A stretch of 64,000 bases of DNA from Ureaplasma zalophigenitalium (GTDB taxonomy: Bacteria > Bacillota_I > Bacilli_A > Mycoplasmatales > Mycoplasmoidaceae). The notes beneath the pieces were generated by a model, which had not been told where the DNA came from, did no database searches, and saw only the letters and a list, made by a program, of their open reading frames with translations. Below, piece by piece: positions 12,501-23,093 of the stretch. The stretch covers positions 1 to 64,000 of the forward strand of contig NZ_JAOXHJ010000004.1 in NCBI RefSeq assembly GCF_025780055.1, in the 5' to 3' direction. Each line of letters opens with the position of its first letter. Positions within the stretch are counted from its first letter, which is position 1. A program made the translations under genes and the position numbers.

Positions 12501-14149
12501 GGTAATTCTTCATCTGTTTTCACAAATGGGTCAAATAAAGGTTTTAGACTCGCTTGCAGTGATGGGACAAAAGTATTTTTTAAATATTTTTCTTCGTGCT
12601 TAAAACTTGAAGTTAATTCATCTTTAATAGCCTCTTGATCTTCGTTAAATTTATCTAAAACATTTTTCAAATTTTGGTTTTTTGTAAATAAAGCTTGTAG
12701 TTGAGGATTGGTTAAATCTAGTGATTCAACGTCAAAATTAATGAACGCTTTTTTTAATGTAGAAATTTGACTTAAACTAGCTTGGTAAGTAAAATTTTGT
12801 TGAATAAAATTTTGTTCAAAAGTAAATACTTCTTGGATCAAAGAAATAAATGTACGAATATTTTGCGTATTTTCAATCGCTTGTGCTAATTGTGCTTTTT
12901 GTTCAGCTGTTAAATCAGCTTGTGTACTTTGCGATTGTAAATCTAATAATAAAGCATCCAATTGTTTTAAAAATGAAATAACAGCCGGCAAATCTAGCTG
13001 GTTTAAAACTGGTATATTTGTATAATTGTGTTTTTGGTATACAGGCGATTTTTTAGAAGCCTGTGTATAAACATCTAAAATATCAGCTACAGCTTTTTCA
13101 TTAGTCAGTAATTGTTCTCAATTGTATTCTGATGTTTTTTTCTTAGCATCTTTTTTGGGTTTTGCAGGTCGAGTACCTAAATTGGCGAATGCTTCTTTAA
13201 TTACGTGAGTATATGAATTATGATTAAAATCTTTGCTGAACGGATCAACTAAATAACTAGCTGCATCAAAGATATATAAATCTTTTGCCTTTACTAGAGC
13301 TTCATAGTTAACTACTCCGTGGAAGTCTTTTTGATTGTAAGCAGAAATTAAGTAAGGAAGATTTTTAAGATATTTAGTTAATTCATCCTTATTTAAATTT
13401 TTACTATTTAACTTATACGTTAATTTATCGTTGTATTGACCTTGACCTGATAAAGCTGAATAAATTGGCATTGAACCAAAGAAGGCATCAGGAGAGAATT
13501 TAATTTGTGTTTTTTCACGCGTTCCACTATGTGAACCTAAGATAATTGAATTCCCCTGTGTTTCCACACCTGGAGTTAACGAAAATTTGGTTAATGTTAC
13601 TAAATCCGGTCCTCATGATACATTTTGTAAAAATCAGTTTGTATATTCAATGAATTCATCCGGACTTAACGCAGGAATATATTCATTAACAAATTCAATT
13701 GGTCCCGTTTTTAAAGTTAAACGCGGTAAATTATAATTATGTGTGTTGATAAATACGTCAAAAAATTCACCATATTTAATAACTTCGCCAGCTTTAAAGC
13801 TACCAATATCCTTTAATAATAAAACGGGTGTATTATCACCTTTTTTTACTCAATTTTTTAAAGGGTCAAAGTCTTGTTCGTCTGGGTTAAAGTCATATGA
13901 GTTAGTAATTGTGTTAAAAGCATATTTAGCAATGGGTTGTGAGAACTCATCTAATAATAATGCTTCAAGCACACGCCGTTGCTCTATTTTTGATTGTTTA
14001 ACCGAAACTTTAATATCTACTCGACCTAAGGCCTTTTGAGATGCATAAAGTTTCATAAAACCAACGCATGAAGCCCCTAAAACAGCAATCGTACTGAATG
14101 CAATCGCTAATTTAGGAATTAATGATAGTTTTTTTCTATTTTTTTTCAT
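6512..14149 (-). CDS. 2545-residue surface protein with PDxFFG and HExxH zinc-protease motifs
   Basis: One open frame of 7638 bp. The ATG at 14147-14149 was chosen because a GGAGG ribosome-binding site sits just upstream; an upstream in-frame start lies inside oppF. Residues about 10-30 form a signal or anchor segment ending GASC, which is not a perfect lipobox. At residue about 219 is SPDAFFGSM; I recall 'PDxFFG protein' as a label for very large mycoplasma proteins. At residues 1041-1046 is HEYGHH, an HExxH zinc-metallopeptidase motif, with a possible third ligand Glu at about 1063 (ISEVGG), a gluzincin-like spacing. Helical, coiled-coil-like segments occur near residues 390-580 and 2100-2330. 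There is no C-terminal membrane segment. It lies between oppF and oppA in the same operon, so a likely role is cutting host proteins at the surface into peptides for Opp import. Proteolytic activity is inference. Confidence 0.8.
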
Positions 14150-14162
14150 GGTTAGCCTCCTT

Positions 14163-15482
14163 TTAATATTCGTTATTCTTTCATTTAGCAACTTCTTCAT
14201 CGGTACCTAAAACTCAATGATCATTACCTAAATGAATTCATTTGGGTTGTAATTCTGCTGTATAGTTGTGCATCAAAGGATCATATGTATAGCCTAATAA
14301 TGATTCTTTTTCTGATTCAATCGATGGAACAGCCTCCATCAATGATTTTGTATATGGGTGTAAGAAATTATTGACAATTTCTTTAGTTGGTCCGATTTCT
14401 AATAACGTCCCTTTATTCATTACCGCAATACGGTCAGAAATATATTCCACCATTCGTAAGTCATGGGCAATAAATAAGATTGTTAGATTATATTTTTCTT
14501 TTAAATCTTTAAAAATATTAATTACTTGCGCTTGAATCGAAACGTCTAAAGCTGAAATAGGTTCATCAGCAATTAATAAACGCGGTCGCATTGTAATCGC
14601 TCGAGTAATTCCAATCCGTTGTTGTTGACCACCCGAAAATTCTAGTGGATAACGTCCTAACACGGTTTCATCTAAACCAACTGATTTTAAAGATTTTAAA
14701 ACAATATACTTAACTAGCTTATTGTGTGAAAAATCTTTTGTTTCATTAATTTCAGCAAAAATCTGATCTAACTGTTCTAAACTGATTTTCGTTGGTAAAT
14801 GTTCTTGTTCATCAATCTTTGCTAATAAACCACGTAATAATTTTTGGTTTTCCTCTTTAGTTTGATCTCAAGCATCTTCTTTAAAAATAACTTTAATTTC
14901 CTCTAGAACCGGATTGTTTTGATCTAATTTTTGAGCAAATTCTAAAAAATTTCTACGGTAAATAAAAAAGTCAACGTTTAAAAAACCACGTTTTAGATCT
15001 TTTAGGTTATTTAAACCTTCAGCAACTACTGTTTCAATATTTTTATATGGGTTTAACGAGTTTGAAGGATCTTGAAAAATCATTTGGACATTATTCACTA
15101 AGAAATTACGCATTTGGTTTGATACGTATTCTTTTTGTTTAGGTAATACCTGACCAGCGATTTTAATTTCACCAAAATTATATTTAACAAGACCAATTAG
15201 AGCTGAACCTGTTGTTGATTTACCAGAACCTGACTCACCAACTAATCCTAAAACTTCGCCTTCATAAATATTAAACGACATATCTTTAACTGCACGGAAC
15301 TTTTTAAAGCCTGAACCATAAACAATATCCATATGACGGACTTCAACTAAACGTTTTTTTTCTGGACAAGCAGCTAAACGTTCCACAGTTCCTTCTGTTA
15401 CCGGTCGAACTGTTATTTTCGATTTTAATATCGGGCGTTTTTGATAGTTATAAAAGTATTTTTGCTGGTTGTTATCTTTCAT
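14163..15482 (-). CDS. oppF: oligopeptide ABC transporter ATPase OppF
   Basis: A 439-residue ATP-binding subunit that, paired with OppD on the inner face of the membrane, powers peptide import. It has Walker A GESGSGKS at residues 82-89, a Q-loop (MIFQDPSNSLNPY), the signature LEFSGGQQQR, Walker B LLIADEP and the C-terminal HPYTKSLMEAVP motif typical of Opp/Dpp ATPases. Between Q-loop and signature is an extra helical segment of about 100 residues; I recall that OppF of M. genitalium carries an even larger insert there. The start overlaps the end of oppD by 11 bases. The stop is 13 bases before the giant surface-protein gene. Confidence 0.93.
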
Positions 15483-17205
15483 CGCTATTTACTCCTTTAT
15501 TTTTTGCTGCTTGGCGTTTTTTAAATTCGTTTCATTTCTTTTGAATAACTTCGGGTGGTGTATATTCTGGTGCTTGTTTATCTAATAAAGCTGTTTTTGC
15601 ACGGTGCGTTGGTGAGACATAATACATGTCTGGTTCAATAGTAAAGTCTCGTACCAAAGCATAATCATTACGTATAGCAAAAGCATCACCAACAATCCCG
15701 TTCAAACGTGAAGGCACAGAACCTTTAATGGTTGCTAAACGATCTGCTTTGTTCACATCAGGCATTGAAGCGATTAACCCTCAAGTATATGGATGTTGCG
15801 GATTTCATAAAATCTCTTCACGTGTTCCTTCTTCAATAATTTGACCTGCATACATAATAGAAATGTAATTAGCAATCGAAGCTACTACCCCTAAGTCGTG
15901 TGTAATAAAGATGACACACATTTTAAATTTCTCTTGTAATTCACGAATAATATCTAATACTAAAGCTTGGACAGTAGGGTCTAATGCGGTTGTTGGTTCA
16001 TCTAAAACAAGAATTTTGGGGTGTAAAGAAACAATAGAAGCAATCACTACCCGTTGAATCATCCCCCCAGATAATTCATGTGGATAAAGCTCCATAACTT
16101 CTTCAGGGTTGTTAATTTTTGTTAGTTTTAAGTATTCAATAGATTTAGCTTTAGCTTGTCGTTTGTTTTTAACAATACCATTAATTAACATCCCTTCCAT
16201 AATTTGCGCCCCAATTTTCATAGTCGGGTTAAGGGTTGACATAGGGTTTTGAAAAACCGCTGAAATAACCTTTCCTAGGTAACGAGAGCGTTCTCATTGC
16301 GCAAATTTAAAGTCTTGGACTTCGTTATTATAAAGAAGGACACGCCCTTCTTCGATGTTGGCATTACCACCAGCTAAACCGTATAGTAATGAAGTGATCA
16401 CTGATTTTCCAGATCCTGATTCACCAATAATAGCATGTACTTCACCTTCATAAAACTGAATCGAAGTGTTTCTTAGAACTAAAGCTTTATCTTTCGGACG
16501 TGATGGGTTAGAAAACGTTAAACGAACATTGTCGATTTCAGCAGCAATTTTCTTTTTGCTACCATCTGGAAATTCCTTATATTTAACATCTTTTTCAAAA
16601 CTAGCAAAATCAAAATTCTTACGTGAATTAACTCAACCTTTTTTAAAAGTTTGAGTACCTACTTTTTTTGTAGGTTTAGGTGCTTTTAGTTCTTGACGTT
16701 GGTTTTCTTCAAAAACCCGAGCATTTGTTTCTTGTTTTTCTTCCAATTCATCAGCTTGTAGAAACGCAAAATCTTCTTGAGGTTCAAGCATTTTAACATC
16801 ATCAGCGACGTTATCTGTTGGAATTTCTAAGGATTTTACTTCTTCGAGTCTATCAACTTCATGCACTAAAGGTTGCACATCATCCATAATATTTATCTCT
16901 GGTGATTCATTTAGTACCAGTGGTTCTTGAACTGGAGTTTCTAAAATAACTGGAGCAACTACTTCTGGTGTCGAAGTCACTGATGCTGATTCACCTAATA
17001 AAACTTGTTTGTCTAATTGAGTAGCTTGTTTTTCAACTAACTTCTTAAGCACAACTTTTTTGGTTTTTCTTTTTCAACCAAAAAGTGAACGTTTTTCATT
17101 TATTACAGGAGTGTAGATGATTTGTGATTTCATTCAATCACGAATTGGTCTTCTTTTTTGGTTTTTTTTCTTAGGTTTATTATTAACGTTGTCTTCGTAA
17201 AGCAT
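15472..17205 (-). CDS. oppD: oligopeptide ABC transporter ATPase OppD with a long N-terminal extension
   Basis: A 577-residue ATPase. The ABC domain begins near residue 210: Walker A GESGSGKS at about 261-268, Q-loop AVFQNPMSTLNP, signature HELSGGMIQR, Walker B ILVLDEPTTALD, and a switch His in FITHDLG. The C-terminal part has the Opp-type tail. The first 205 residues are unusual: a basic stretch (KPKKKNQKRRPIRDW) followed by an acidic, Pro- and Val-rich stretch such as EVVAPVILETPVQEPL, with no recognised fold. The ATG at 17203-17205 was chosen because AGGAGGAG lies 9 bases upstream; it overlaps the end of oppC by 23 bases. A later in-frame ATG at 17131-17133 would shorten the extension but not remove it. 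Confidence 0.9.
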
Positions 17206-18199
17206 CTTGTGTCGCTCCTCCTACTAATTGAACACTTGCAACTAAACATACAAGTAAGAATGATGGGATTAAAGTATATCGAGGATATAAAGTAATGATG
17301 TTTGAACCAATAGAAATTAAGTTACCTAACGTTGGATTATTAGGATCACTTAGCCCAATAAACGCTAAACTAGCTTCTGATAAAATAGCGCCAGGGATTG
17401 TAAATACTAATTGAGTAATAATCATAGGAATTAAGATTGGTACAAAATTTCAAATAATTTTAAACGCTTTAGTTCCCAATGTTTTAGAAGCAGATACTCA
17501 TAAGAAACCTCGCGCACGTTTTACTTGCGATCGCATTTGGTTAGCCATTCCTGTTCATCCAGAAATTGACATACTAAAAACAATAACACCAAAAGATGGT
17601 TTTAAAATAATTGTTAAAATCATTAAAATAATAATTCCAGGAACATTGGTTAAAACCTTAATAATGAATGTCATGATTTTATCGAAAACATTAAAATAAC
17701 CCATTAAGATCCCAAAGGTTACCCCAACAATTAAATCAATCGCTGAAACACATAAGGCTACCCCTAGTGAATATCGTAGACCTCATCATAACATGGCTCA
17801 TAGATCTCGCCCCATATCATCTGTACCAAATATAGCAACGCTTTCTTGATTATCAATCGCTGAACGAATTGGAACAAAGTAATCTTTAAAACGATATTCC
17901 GGATACAATTGCGTTGGATCATTTGTTGTAAAAGGAATCACAATCGCTAGTATAAATAAGATAAGAATAATTGAAAAACCAATTAGTCCTGAGAAAGAAC
18001 GACCAAAACGGTTCGCAAATTCCCGAAAGGGACGCGGTTTTGCATGCATGTATGAATTTTCTTTAAATTCAATCATGTCACCAATAATTTTTCATTGTTG
18101 GTGTGCAAAGGGTTGTAAAAATTTATTGGGCGCTTCTGATTTCAGTTCGTCCACAAATTCTTGTGTTTTAGTTTTAAAGAATTTTGCAAATTTAGACAT
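17183..18199 (-). CDS. oppC: oligopeptide ABC transporter permease OppC
   Basis: A 338-residue inner-membrane subunit, which with OppB forms the peptide channel. A hydrophilic N-terminus of about 80 residues is followed by a first membrane helix (SGLIGFSIILILFILAIVI), a periplasm-like loop with IFGTDDMGRDL, which is characteristic of OppC/DppC, and further helices with the EAA-loop region before SEASLAFIGL and the end VGGATQDALRRQR. The upstream ATG at 18197-18199 gives a start 3 bases after the oppB stop; the internal ATG at 18076 would remove part of the N-terminus. Four or more TGA codons read as Trp. Confidence 0.92.
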
Positions 18200-18202
18200 A
18201 GA

Positions 18203-19324
18203 TTATTTCCCACCTCTTCTGATCCGCGGATCGATAATTTGGTATAAAGCATCCCGTGCTGCATAGCCAATAATTGTTGTAATTGAATAAATAATAATTA
18301 ATAAAAGGATCACGTTGTAATCTTTAGAAATAATGGCTTGGTAAAATAATGAACCAGAACCAGGAATTTGGAAGATTTGTTCAATAAACATTGCCCCTAC
18401 AAACGAACCTAAAATTACAAATGGAAAGAAAGTTGCGATTGGGAATAATGACGGTTTTAGAGCGTGACGTCATACAAAACGGTTCCGTGTTGCTCCTTTT
18501 AAATATGCAAATTTCGCATGCATTGAGTTTAATTCACGGTTCATTTCCACTTTAATATATTGGACATAAACGATGATTGAAGATAACGATAACGCTAGGC
18601 CGGGCAAGATATAAGTTAAGAAGTCTTTTTCCTCAAAAATAAAAGGTAGACCAACTTCTTTTCCGATTAATAAAAGGATTAACCCAAAAACTAATGAGGG
18701 TACTGCTGAAACAATTGAGATAAAGACAGTTGATAAACTATCTAAAACACCACCAGGTTTTCGACCAACTAATACCCCTAACGGGATACCGATTGCTAGG
18801 GTTAATAACACCGAGAAAATTCCAACGTAAAACGATACTAAATAACGTTCTCAAATAAAATTGTTAATCGGTACTGTAGGACGTAGGGATGTTGATACCC
18901 CAAACTCTCCTCTGAAAATATCAACTAAATAATTACCATATCGAACACCAATAGGTTTGTCTAAGCCATATTGTGCAAGAATTGCTAATTTAGCTTCTTT
19001 CGAACTAATCCCAATAGTTAATCCGTTTTCACCCGGTACTGAGTTAATCAAAAAGAAAGTAATGGTAATCACGATTCACGCTAATAAGAAAAACTCTCCT
19101 ACTAATTTAATTAATTTTCATAAAAAACTAACAAATTTAGAGTCAAATGAAAAGAAATCAATTAGCGGATCGACTACACGGTCTCGGTTAGCCGCCGTTT
19201 TCAATGAACGACCCATACCTGAAAATAGGACTAAGTTGTTGCTAAAAGCGTAATTTAAACGTCTTTTTTGGTTAATTACTGGCGCTTGATTATTCTGAGC
19301 GCTCTGTTCACTAGTTTGATTCAT
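18203..19324 (-). CDS. oppB: oligopeptide ABC transporter permease OppB
   Basis: A 373-residue membrane protein, partner of OppC. It begins with a polar stretch of about 75 residues that includes NQKRRLNYAFSNN, then a first membrane helix leading to ITITFFLINSVPGE, a typical OppB/DppB beginning. The tail IDPRIRRGGK and the helix IFQIPGSGSLFYQAI are family features. AAGGAGAG precedes the ATG by 7 bases. It follows the small membrane gene at 19345 by 20 bases, and oppC begins 3 bases after its stop, so the permease and ATPase genes form one coupled block. Confidence 0.93.
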
Positions 19325-19344
19325 AATCTCTCCTTAAATGTATA

Positions 19345-19743
19345 TTAATAAGCTTGGTTAGCATAATAGATTAAACACACAAAACTATAAATAGTTGCTG
19401 GTGTAATAAGCACAGCTAATAGTAAGCGCAAACGAATTCACGCATACTGCAATGACCGGATTTCCAAGGCAGCATCATAATAAAAACGGTCAATTAATTT
19501 TTGATCAAATCGACTGATTTGATAGCTATTTTGTTTCCGATAAGCTTTGGCTCATTTTCGGTTTAAATAAAAACCACTAAAAATAATAAAGCTAATGACA
19601 ATAAAACATAAAATGGCGAATGCTAAAAAAACAATTCAGATTTTGTTCACTAATCATGGATTTTTAGCATATATAAAACCAATATGAAAGATAGCTATTA
19701 AGATTAAAAAACTAATCATCAAGATTCAATCTAATGGTTTCAT
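19345..19743 (-). CDS. small membrane protein upstream of oppB
   Basis: A 132-residue protein that is not recognised. It begins with two hydrophobic stretches, about residues 5-20 (DWILMISFLILIAIFHIGF) and 33-58 (IWIVFLAFAILCFIVISF), then a basic middle (NRKWAKAYRKQNSYQ), and ends with a hydrophobic segment (LRLLLAVLITPATIYSFVCL). It therefore looks like a three-helix membrane protein. It lies between the first lipoprotein gene (stop 28 bases before its ATG) and oppB (start 20 bases after its stop), so it is co-transcribed with the transporter. An AGGGGGC stretch upstream could be the ribosome-binding site. A membrane partner of the lipoprotein or of Opp is plausible but unproven. Confidence 0.72.
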
Positions 19744-19771
19744 AAACGTTTTCGGGCGCCCCCTTGTATTA

Positions 19772-20974
19772 TTATGTCGTGGCATGACATAACCCATCAC
19801 TATGACAATGGAAGTTCTTATTGCCTTGTACTAACTCCATTGAAACATCTTGATAAAAGAAAGGATTAATTAAAGCTAAATGATGTTCATCAAATAGAGT
19901 TTCGTAATTTACACTCTCAAAATTATTAAATACCTTTCATTGTTCTGTAATTTGCTTTCAAAAGAAAACAGGGTAAACAGAAAGATCGTCAGGTTTAGAC
20001 GTTTGCGGATACTTTAAAAAATAGGGTATTTGAAAAAATTCATTTTCGTATGCTAAATTTAAAATATCTTGTTTTTGTAGTTCGTGAGGTTTATCCTTGT
20101 TAAAACTGTTTTGAATTTTTCGCAACTCGTTTTTTAATTCAACGAAGGAAATTTTTCGAATATCATATTTTTTATATTTAGATAAAGGGAGTGGTTTTTG
20201 ATAAAATTCAACCAAACCAACCGGTTGAAAAACTGGTGTATTTAAATCTAAGGTTAATGAATTTACTTGAGAAATTTTTCGTTTAATTTTTAAATCCTTT
20301 GAGTCATAACCTGACTTGTAAACAATTCGGTCGAACTTCCCGCCATTAAACGCGTATGCTTGCTCAATGATTGGATTATTATTTTCTTGAACATAGGCGG
20401 TGTAAATGCTTGTTTGATTATAAGCACAATCCATTTTTAATTTTTGATTAAAATGATCAAGTGCTGCTTGTGCAGTTGCAAAATATAAATTATTCGGACT
20501 TAATAGTTCATTAATTTTCTTTAATTGTTGATCAGTAATTGCTTGCACTTTGGATTGAATATGAATACGTAAGTCATATGTTTGATCATCATTAGCTTTA
20601 ATACTAACCTGAATGGGTTGTAGTTCATATTGTACTTGAGCGTCATTTAAGAGCGCAAAATTATGAATGTAGTATAAATAGTAACTTCGTAAAAAAACAC
20701 GTTCGGCAAATTTTCGTAATGAAAGAACTAAATCCTGCGATGCTTTTTGTCATTGGTTGTTAATTGTATCACTTTGAGAATTATAAAATTGGTTGGTAAA
20801 GTCTTGTTCTTTAACGGTGACTTGTGTAGTTTGAAACAAATTATTATTAATTTCTGGGCCGTTTTTTTCATCATAACGACACGCTGCAGCTATGGCTGGA
20901 GTGGTAATAATTATTGGTGTAAAGATTAAAAGTTTTTTGAAAAAACTTTTGTTTTTAAAATTAATTTTTTTCAT
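19772..20974 (-). CDS. surface lipoprotein heading the opp operon, with a C-terminal His/Cys motif
   Basis: A 400-residue lipoprotein: basic N-terminus, hydrophobic core and lipobox IAAAC (Cys about residue 32). The body is rich in Asn, Gln, Tyr and Lys and resembles no family I know. The last 12 residues contain HCHSDGLCH (residues 389-397), a cluster of four His and two Cys that could bind a metal ion; it does not match the CxxCH heme motif. It is the first sizeable gene of the opp unit and is followed by the small membrane gene and oppB. No clear ribosome-binding site is seen before the ATG at 20972-20974. The role is unknown; an accessory binding protein for the transporter would fit. Confidence 0.75.
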
Positions 20975-21047
20975 AGTATGTATATTTATTAATTACTAAA
21001 TCTTTTGTTAGTAATTATGCTTTTCATTATTATGGTGGTTTTTTAAA

Positions 21048-21197
21048 TTAGCACTTGACTTGGTTCATGCGTCATGAGCCATATATAATCTTCGTAAAAC
21101 GGTACATAATAATATTGATGTTGAAGGTAAAAATGATTGCTTGACAGCAAATCTTACTTATAATCCGGTGATACATCGTATTAAAAAGCATAAGCAT
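21048..21197 (-). CDS. possible 49-codon leader ORF of the opp operon
   Basis: It starts at ATG 21195-21197, directly preceded by a strong AAGGAAGG ribosome-binding site and lying about 30 bases after a TATAAT box. It ends at TAA 21048-21050 and includes one TGA read as Trp. The peptide is hydrophobic and rich in Ile and Met (begins MLMLFNTMYHRIISK, ends MNQVKC), with two neighbouring Cys near residue 17. The position just after the transcription start makes a leader peptide or regulatory uORF plausible. The same bases also fold into hairpins, so it may instead be a structured non-coding leader. Confidence 0.35.
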
Positions 21198-21230
21198 TAC
21201 CTTCCTTAAACTATATTTAAATTATAATAA

Positions 21231-21236
21231 TATAAG
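21231..21236 (-). promoter_or_regulatory. -10 box of the opp operon
   Basis: A consensus TATAAT on the minus strand lies about 30 bases before the leader ORF. No good -35 box is seen, which is usual in mycoplasmas. Confidence 0.5.
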
Positions 21237-21412
21237 CTGAAAATGTAAATTTTTTTATTTTTCGCCCCCAGAAGTTTCGGAATATTTTAAAAAAATAAAC
21301 AAAAAGCGCTTTTTTTATCACTCAATTATTGCTGTTGCTAACATTTTTTAAAAATCTTTTTTAATAAATTGGTATTAAATACAGAATAAAAAGTAAAAAA
21401 TAATTATTGTTT

Positions 21413-21418
21413 TATAAT
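21413..21418 (+). promoter_or_regulatory. -10 box of the DUF2188-like gene
   Basis: A consensus TATAAT on the plus strand lies 36 bases before the ATG at 21455. No clear -35 box is seen. Confidence 0.5.
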
Positions 21419-21454
21419 AATATTGAGAAAAACAAAATAAAGAGAGACGCTTTT

Positions 21455-21703
21455 ATGAAAGCTAATGAACAAATAGAAATACCAAAAAAACCATCAAAAA
21501 ACATTTATTATCTTTCGCCATACCAAGAAAAAGGGTGAAAGATAATGAAAAAAGGTGGGATACGTCCGACACGTGTTTTTTTATTAAAAAAAGAAGCAGT
21601 TGAATATATAAAGACTTTAGGGCGCAACCAAGATGCGGTTGTTTATATCCAAAAAAGAGACGGTTCTTTTCAAGAAGTACGCAACTATCGCGATATGAAG
21701 TAA
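21455..21703 (+). CDS. DUF2188-like small protein
   Basis: An 82-residue protein with one TGA read as Trp. The middle and end fit the small DUF2188 family: EKGWKIMKKGGIRPTRVF, then LLKKEAVEYIKTLGRNQ, then DAVVYIQKRDGSFQEVRNY, matching the family pattern of a Trp strand, a 'tkaeAiey' helix and a final 'v.i...dG.i.e..sy' strand. The function of the family is unknown. The gene stands alone with its own promoter and is followed by two hairpins with T-tracts. It is opposite in strand to both neighbours. Confidence 0.8.
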
Positions 21704-21729
21704 AAAATAACCTTTGCGGGTTATTTTTT
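21703..21729 (+). terminator. terminator of the DUF2188-like gene
   Basis: The stem AAAAAATAACC pairs with GGTTATTTTTT around a short loop (TTTGCG), followed by a T-run. It starts right at the stop codon. Confidence 0.75.
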
Positions 21730-21758
21730 TTACTATCTTTTTTTAACTTTAATGATAT

Positions 21759-21788
21759 AAAAAAACCAAACATCGGTTTGGTTTTTTG
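21759..21788. terminator. terminator after tuf (works on both strands)
   Basis: The stem AACCAAAC/GTTTGGTT has a loop of about 4 bases and is flanked by A- and T-runs on either side. It lies 20 bases after the tuf stop codon. Confidence 0.8.
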
Positions 21789-21808
21789 TTTAGCAGTAAT
21801 AAGTTTGA

Positions 21809-22990
21809 TTAGTTAGCTTTAATAACTGAACCGTGTCCAACTGTTTTACCACCTTCACGAATTGAGAATTTAGATCCATCTTCAATCGCGATTGGGTGAA
21901 TTAATTCAACTTCCATTTCCACGTCATCACCTGGCATTACTAATTCAGTTCCTGCAGGTAATTTAATTTCCCCAGTAATATCTGTTGTACGGAAGTAGAA
22001 TTGAGGACGGTATCCCGCCACGATTGGAGTATGACGTCCACCTTCTTCTTTTTTCAGAATATAAACCTTAGCAGTGAATTTGCTGTGTGGTTTAATTGAA
22101 CCTGGTTTAACTAATACTTGACCACGTTGTACATCTTCTTTTTTTGTACCACGTAATAAAATACCAGCATTATCACCAGCTTCAGCTTGGTCTAATGATT
22201 TACGGAACATTTCAATTCCTGTAACAACAGTTTTTTGAGTGTTACGAATACCAACGATTTCTACTTCGTCACCAACTTTAAGAGTACCACGTTCAACACG
22301 TCCAGTAACAACTGTACCACGTCCTGAAATTGTGAATACGTCTTCAATAGCTAATAAGAATGGTTTATCAGTTTCACGCAATGGTAATGGGATTCAAGTA
22401 TCCACAGCATCCATTAATTCGTCAACTTTTGCTTCTCAAACTGGATCACCTTCAAGTGCTTTAAGACCTGAACCACGAATAACTGGTGTGTTGTCTCCGT
22501 CGAATCCATATTTAGTTAATAATTCACGTACTTCCATTTCTACAAGATCTTGCATTTCAGTATCTTGCATGAAGTCACATTTGTTTAAGAAAACAACAAT
22601 CTTAGGAACACCAACTTGACGAGCAAGTAAGATATGTTCTTTAGTTTGAGCCATAACCCCATCAGAAGCAGCAATAACTAAGATTGCTCCATCCATTTGA
22701 GCTGCCCCTGTAATCATGTTTTTAACGTAGTCAGCGTGTCCTGGACAGTCAACGTGTGCATAGTGACGAGTTACAGTTTCATATTCAATATGAGACGCGT
22801 TAATCGTAATACCACGTTCTCTTTCTTCAGGTGTTTTATCAACATCTGCATAACTTTGAGCAGTTGCTTGTCCTTTTTTTGCTAGCACAGTACTAATTGC
22901 AGCAGTTAAAGTTGTTTTACCATGGTCAACGTGACCAATAGTCCCAATGTTAACATGGGGTTTAGATCTTTCAAATTTTCCAATTGCCAT
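21809..22990 (-). CDS. tuf: translation elongation factor Tu
   Basis: A 393-residue GTPase that delivers aminoacyl-tRNA to the ribosome. G1 GHVDHGKT is at residues 19-26, followed by DCPGHADYV near residue 80 and NKCD in the G4 position, then the two beta-barrel domains ending [10 protein letters not shown]. The length is standard. AAGGAG lies 8 bases before the ATG. Although it follows fusA by 103 bases, it has its own extended -10 promoter and a terminator, so it can be transcribed alone as well as with the str operon. The sequence is highly conserved and has a single TGA Trp codon. Confidence 0.98.
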
Positions 22991-23054
22991 TTTATTTCTC
23001 CTTAATTAAGTTTTAATGTTTAATTTGATTTTTAAATTATAATTTTACTAAATA

Positions 23055-23060
23055 ATTATA
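23055..23060 (-). promoter_or_regulatory. extended -10 promoter of tuf
   Basis: The minus strand reads TGCTATAAT, an extended -10 element, 65 bases before the tuf start. This would allow separate high-level expression of tuf. Confidence 0.6.
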
Positions 23061-23093
23061 GCAAAATATAAATATGTTTTTGTAATCTTATGA

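Larger units (their letters stand above)
20975..21454. other. leader and promoter region between the opp operon and the DUF2188-like gene
   Basis: This divergent gap of 480 bases holds the opp operon promoter, a leader of about 250 nt with two hairpins and a possible short ORF (listed separately), and the promoter of the plus-strand gene. Bases about 21240-21400 show nothing but AT-rich sequence. Confidence 0.6.

Noticed and set aside
1226-14149. About fifteen separate short genes in the opp region
   Set aside because: They all share one reading frame and are separated only by TGA. With TGA as Trp they join into two long genes with proper starts and ribosome-binding sites.
19772-19813. CxxCH-type heme site in the first opp lipoprotein
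   Set aside because: The spacing in HCHSDGLCH is C-x5-C-H, not CxxCH, and mycoplasmas lack cytochrome c maturation.
21462-21773. A minus-strand ORF of about 100 codons opposite the DUF2188-like gene
   Set aside because: It runs through two terminators and the real small gene has a promoter, ribosome-binding site and family match.
22239-22619. A plus-strand ORF opposite tuf
   Set aside because: It is a shadow of the strongly conserved EF-Tu gene, with no ribosome-binding site and no recognisable product.
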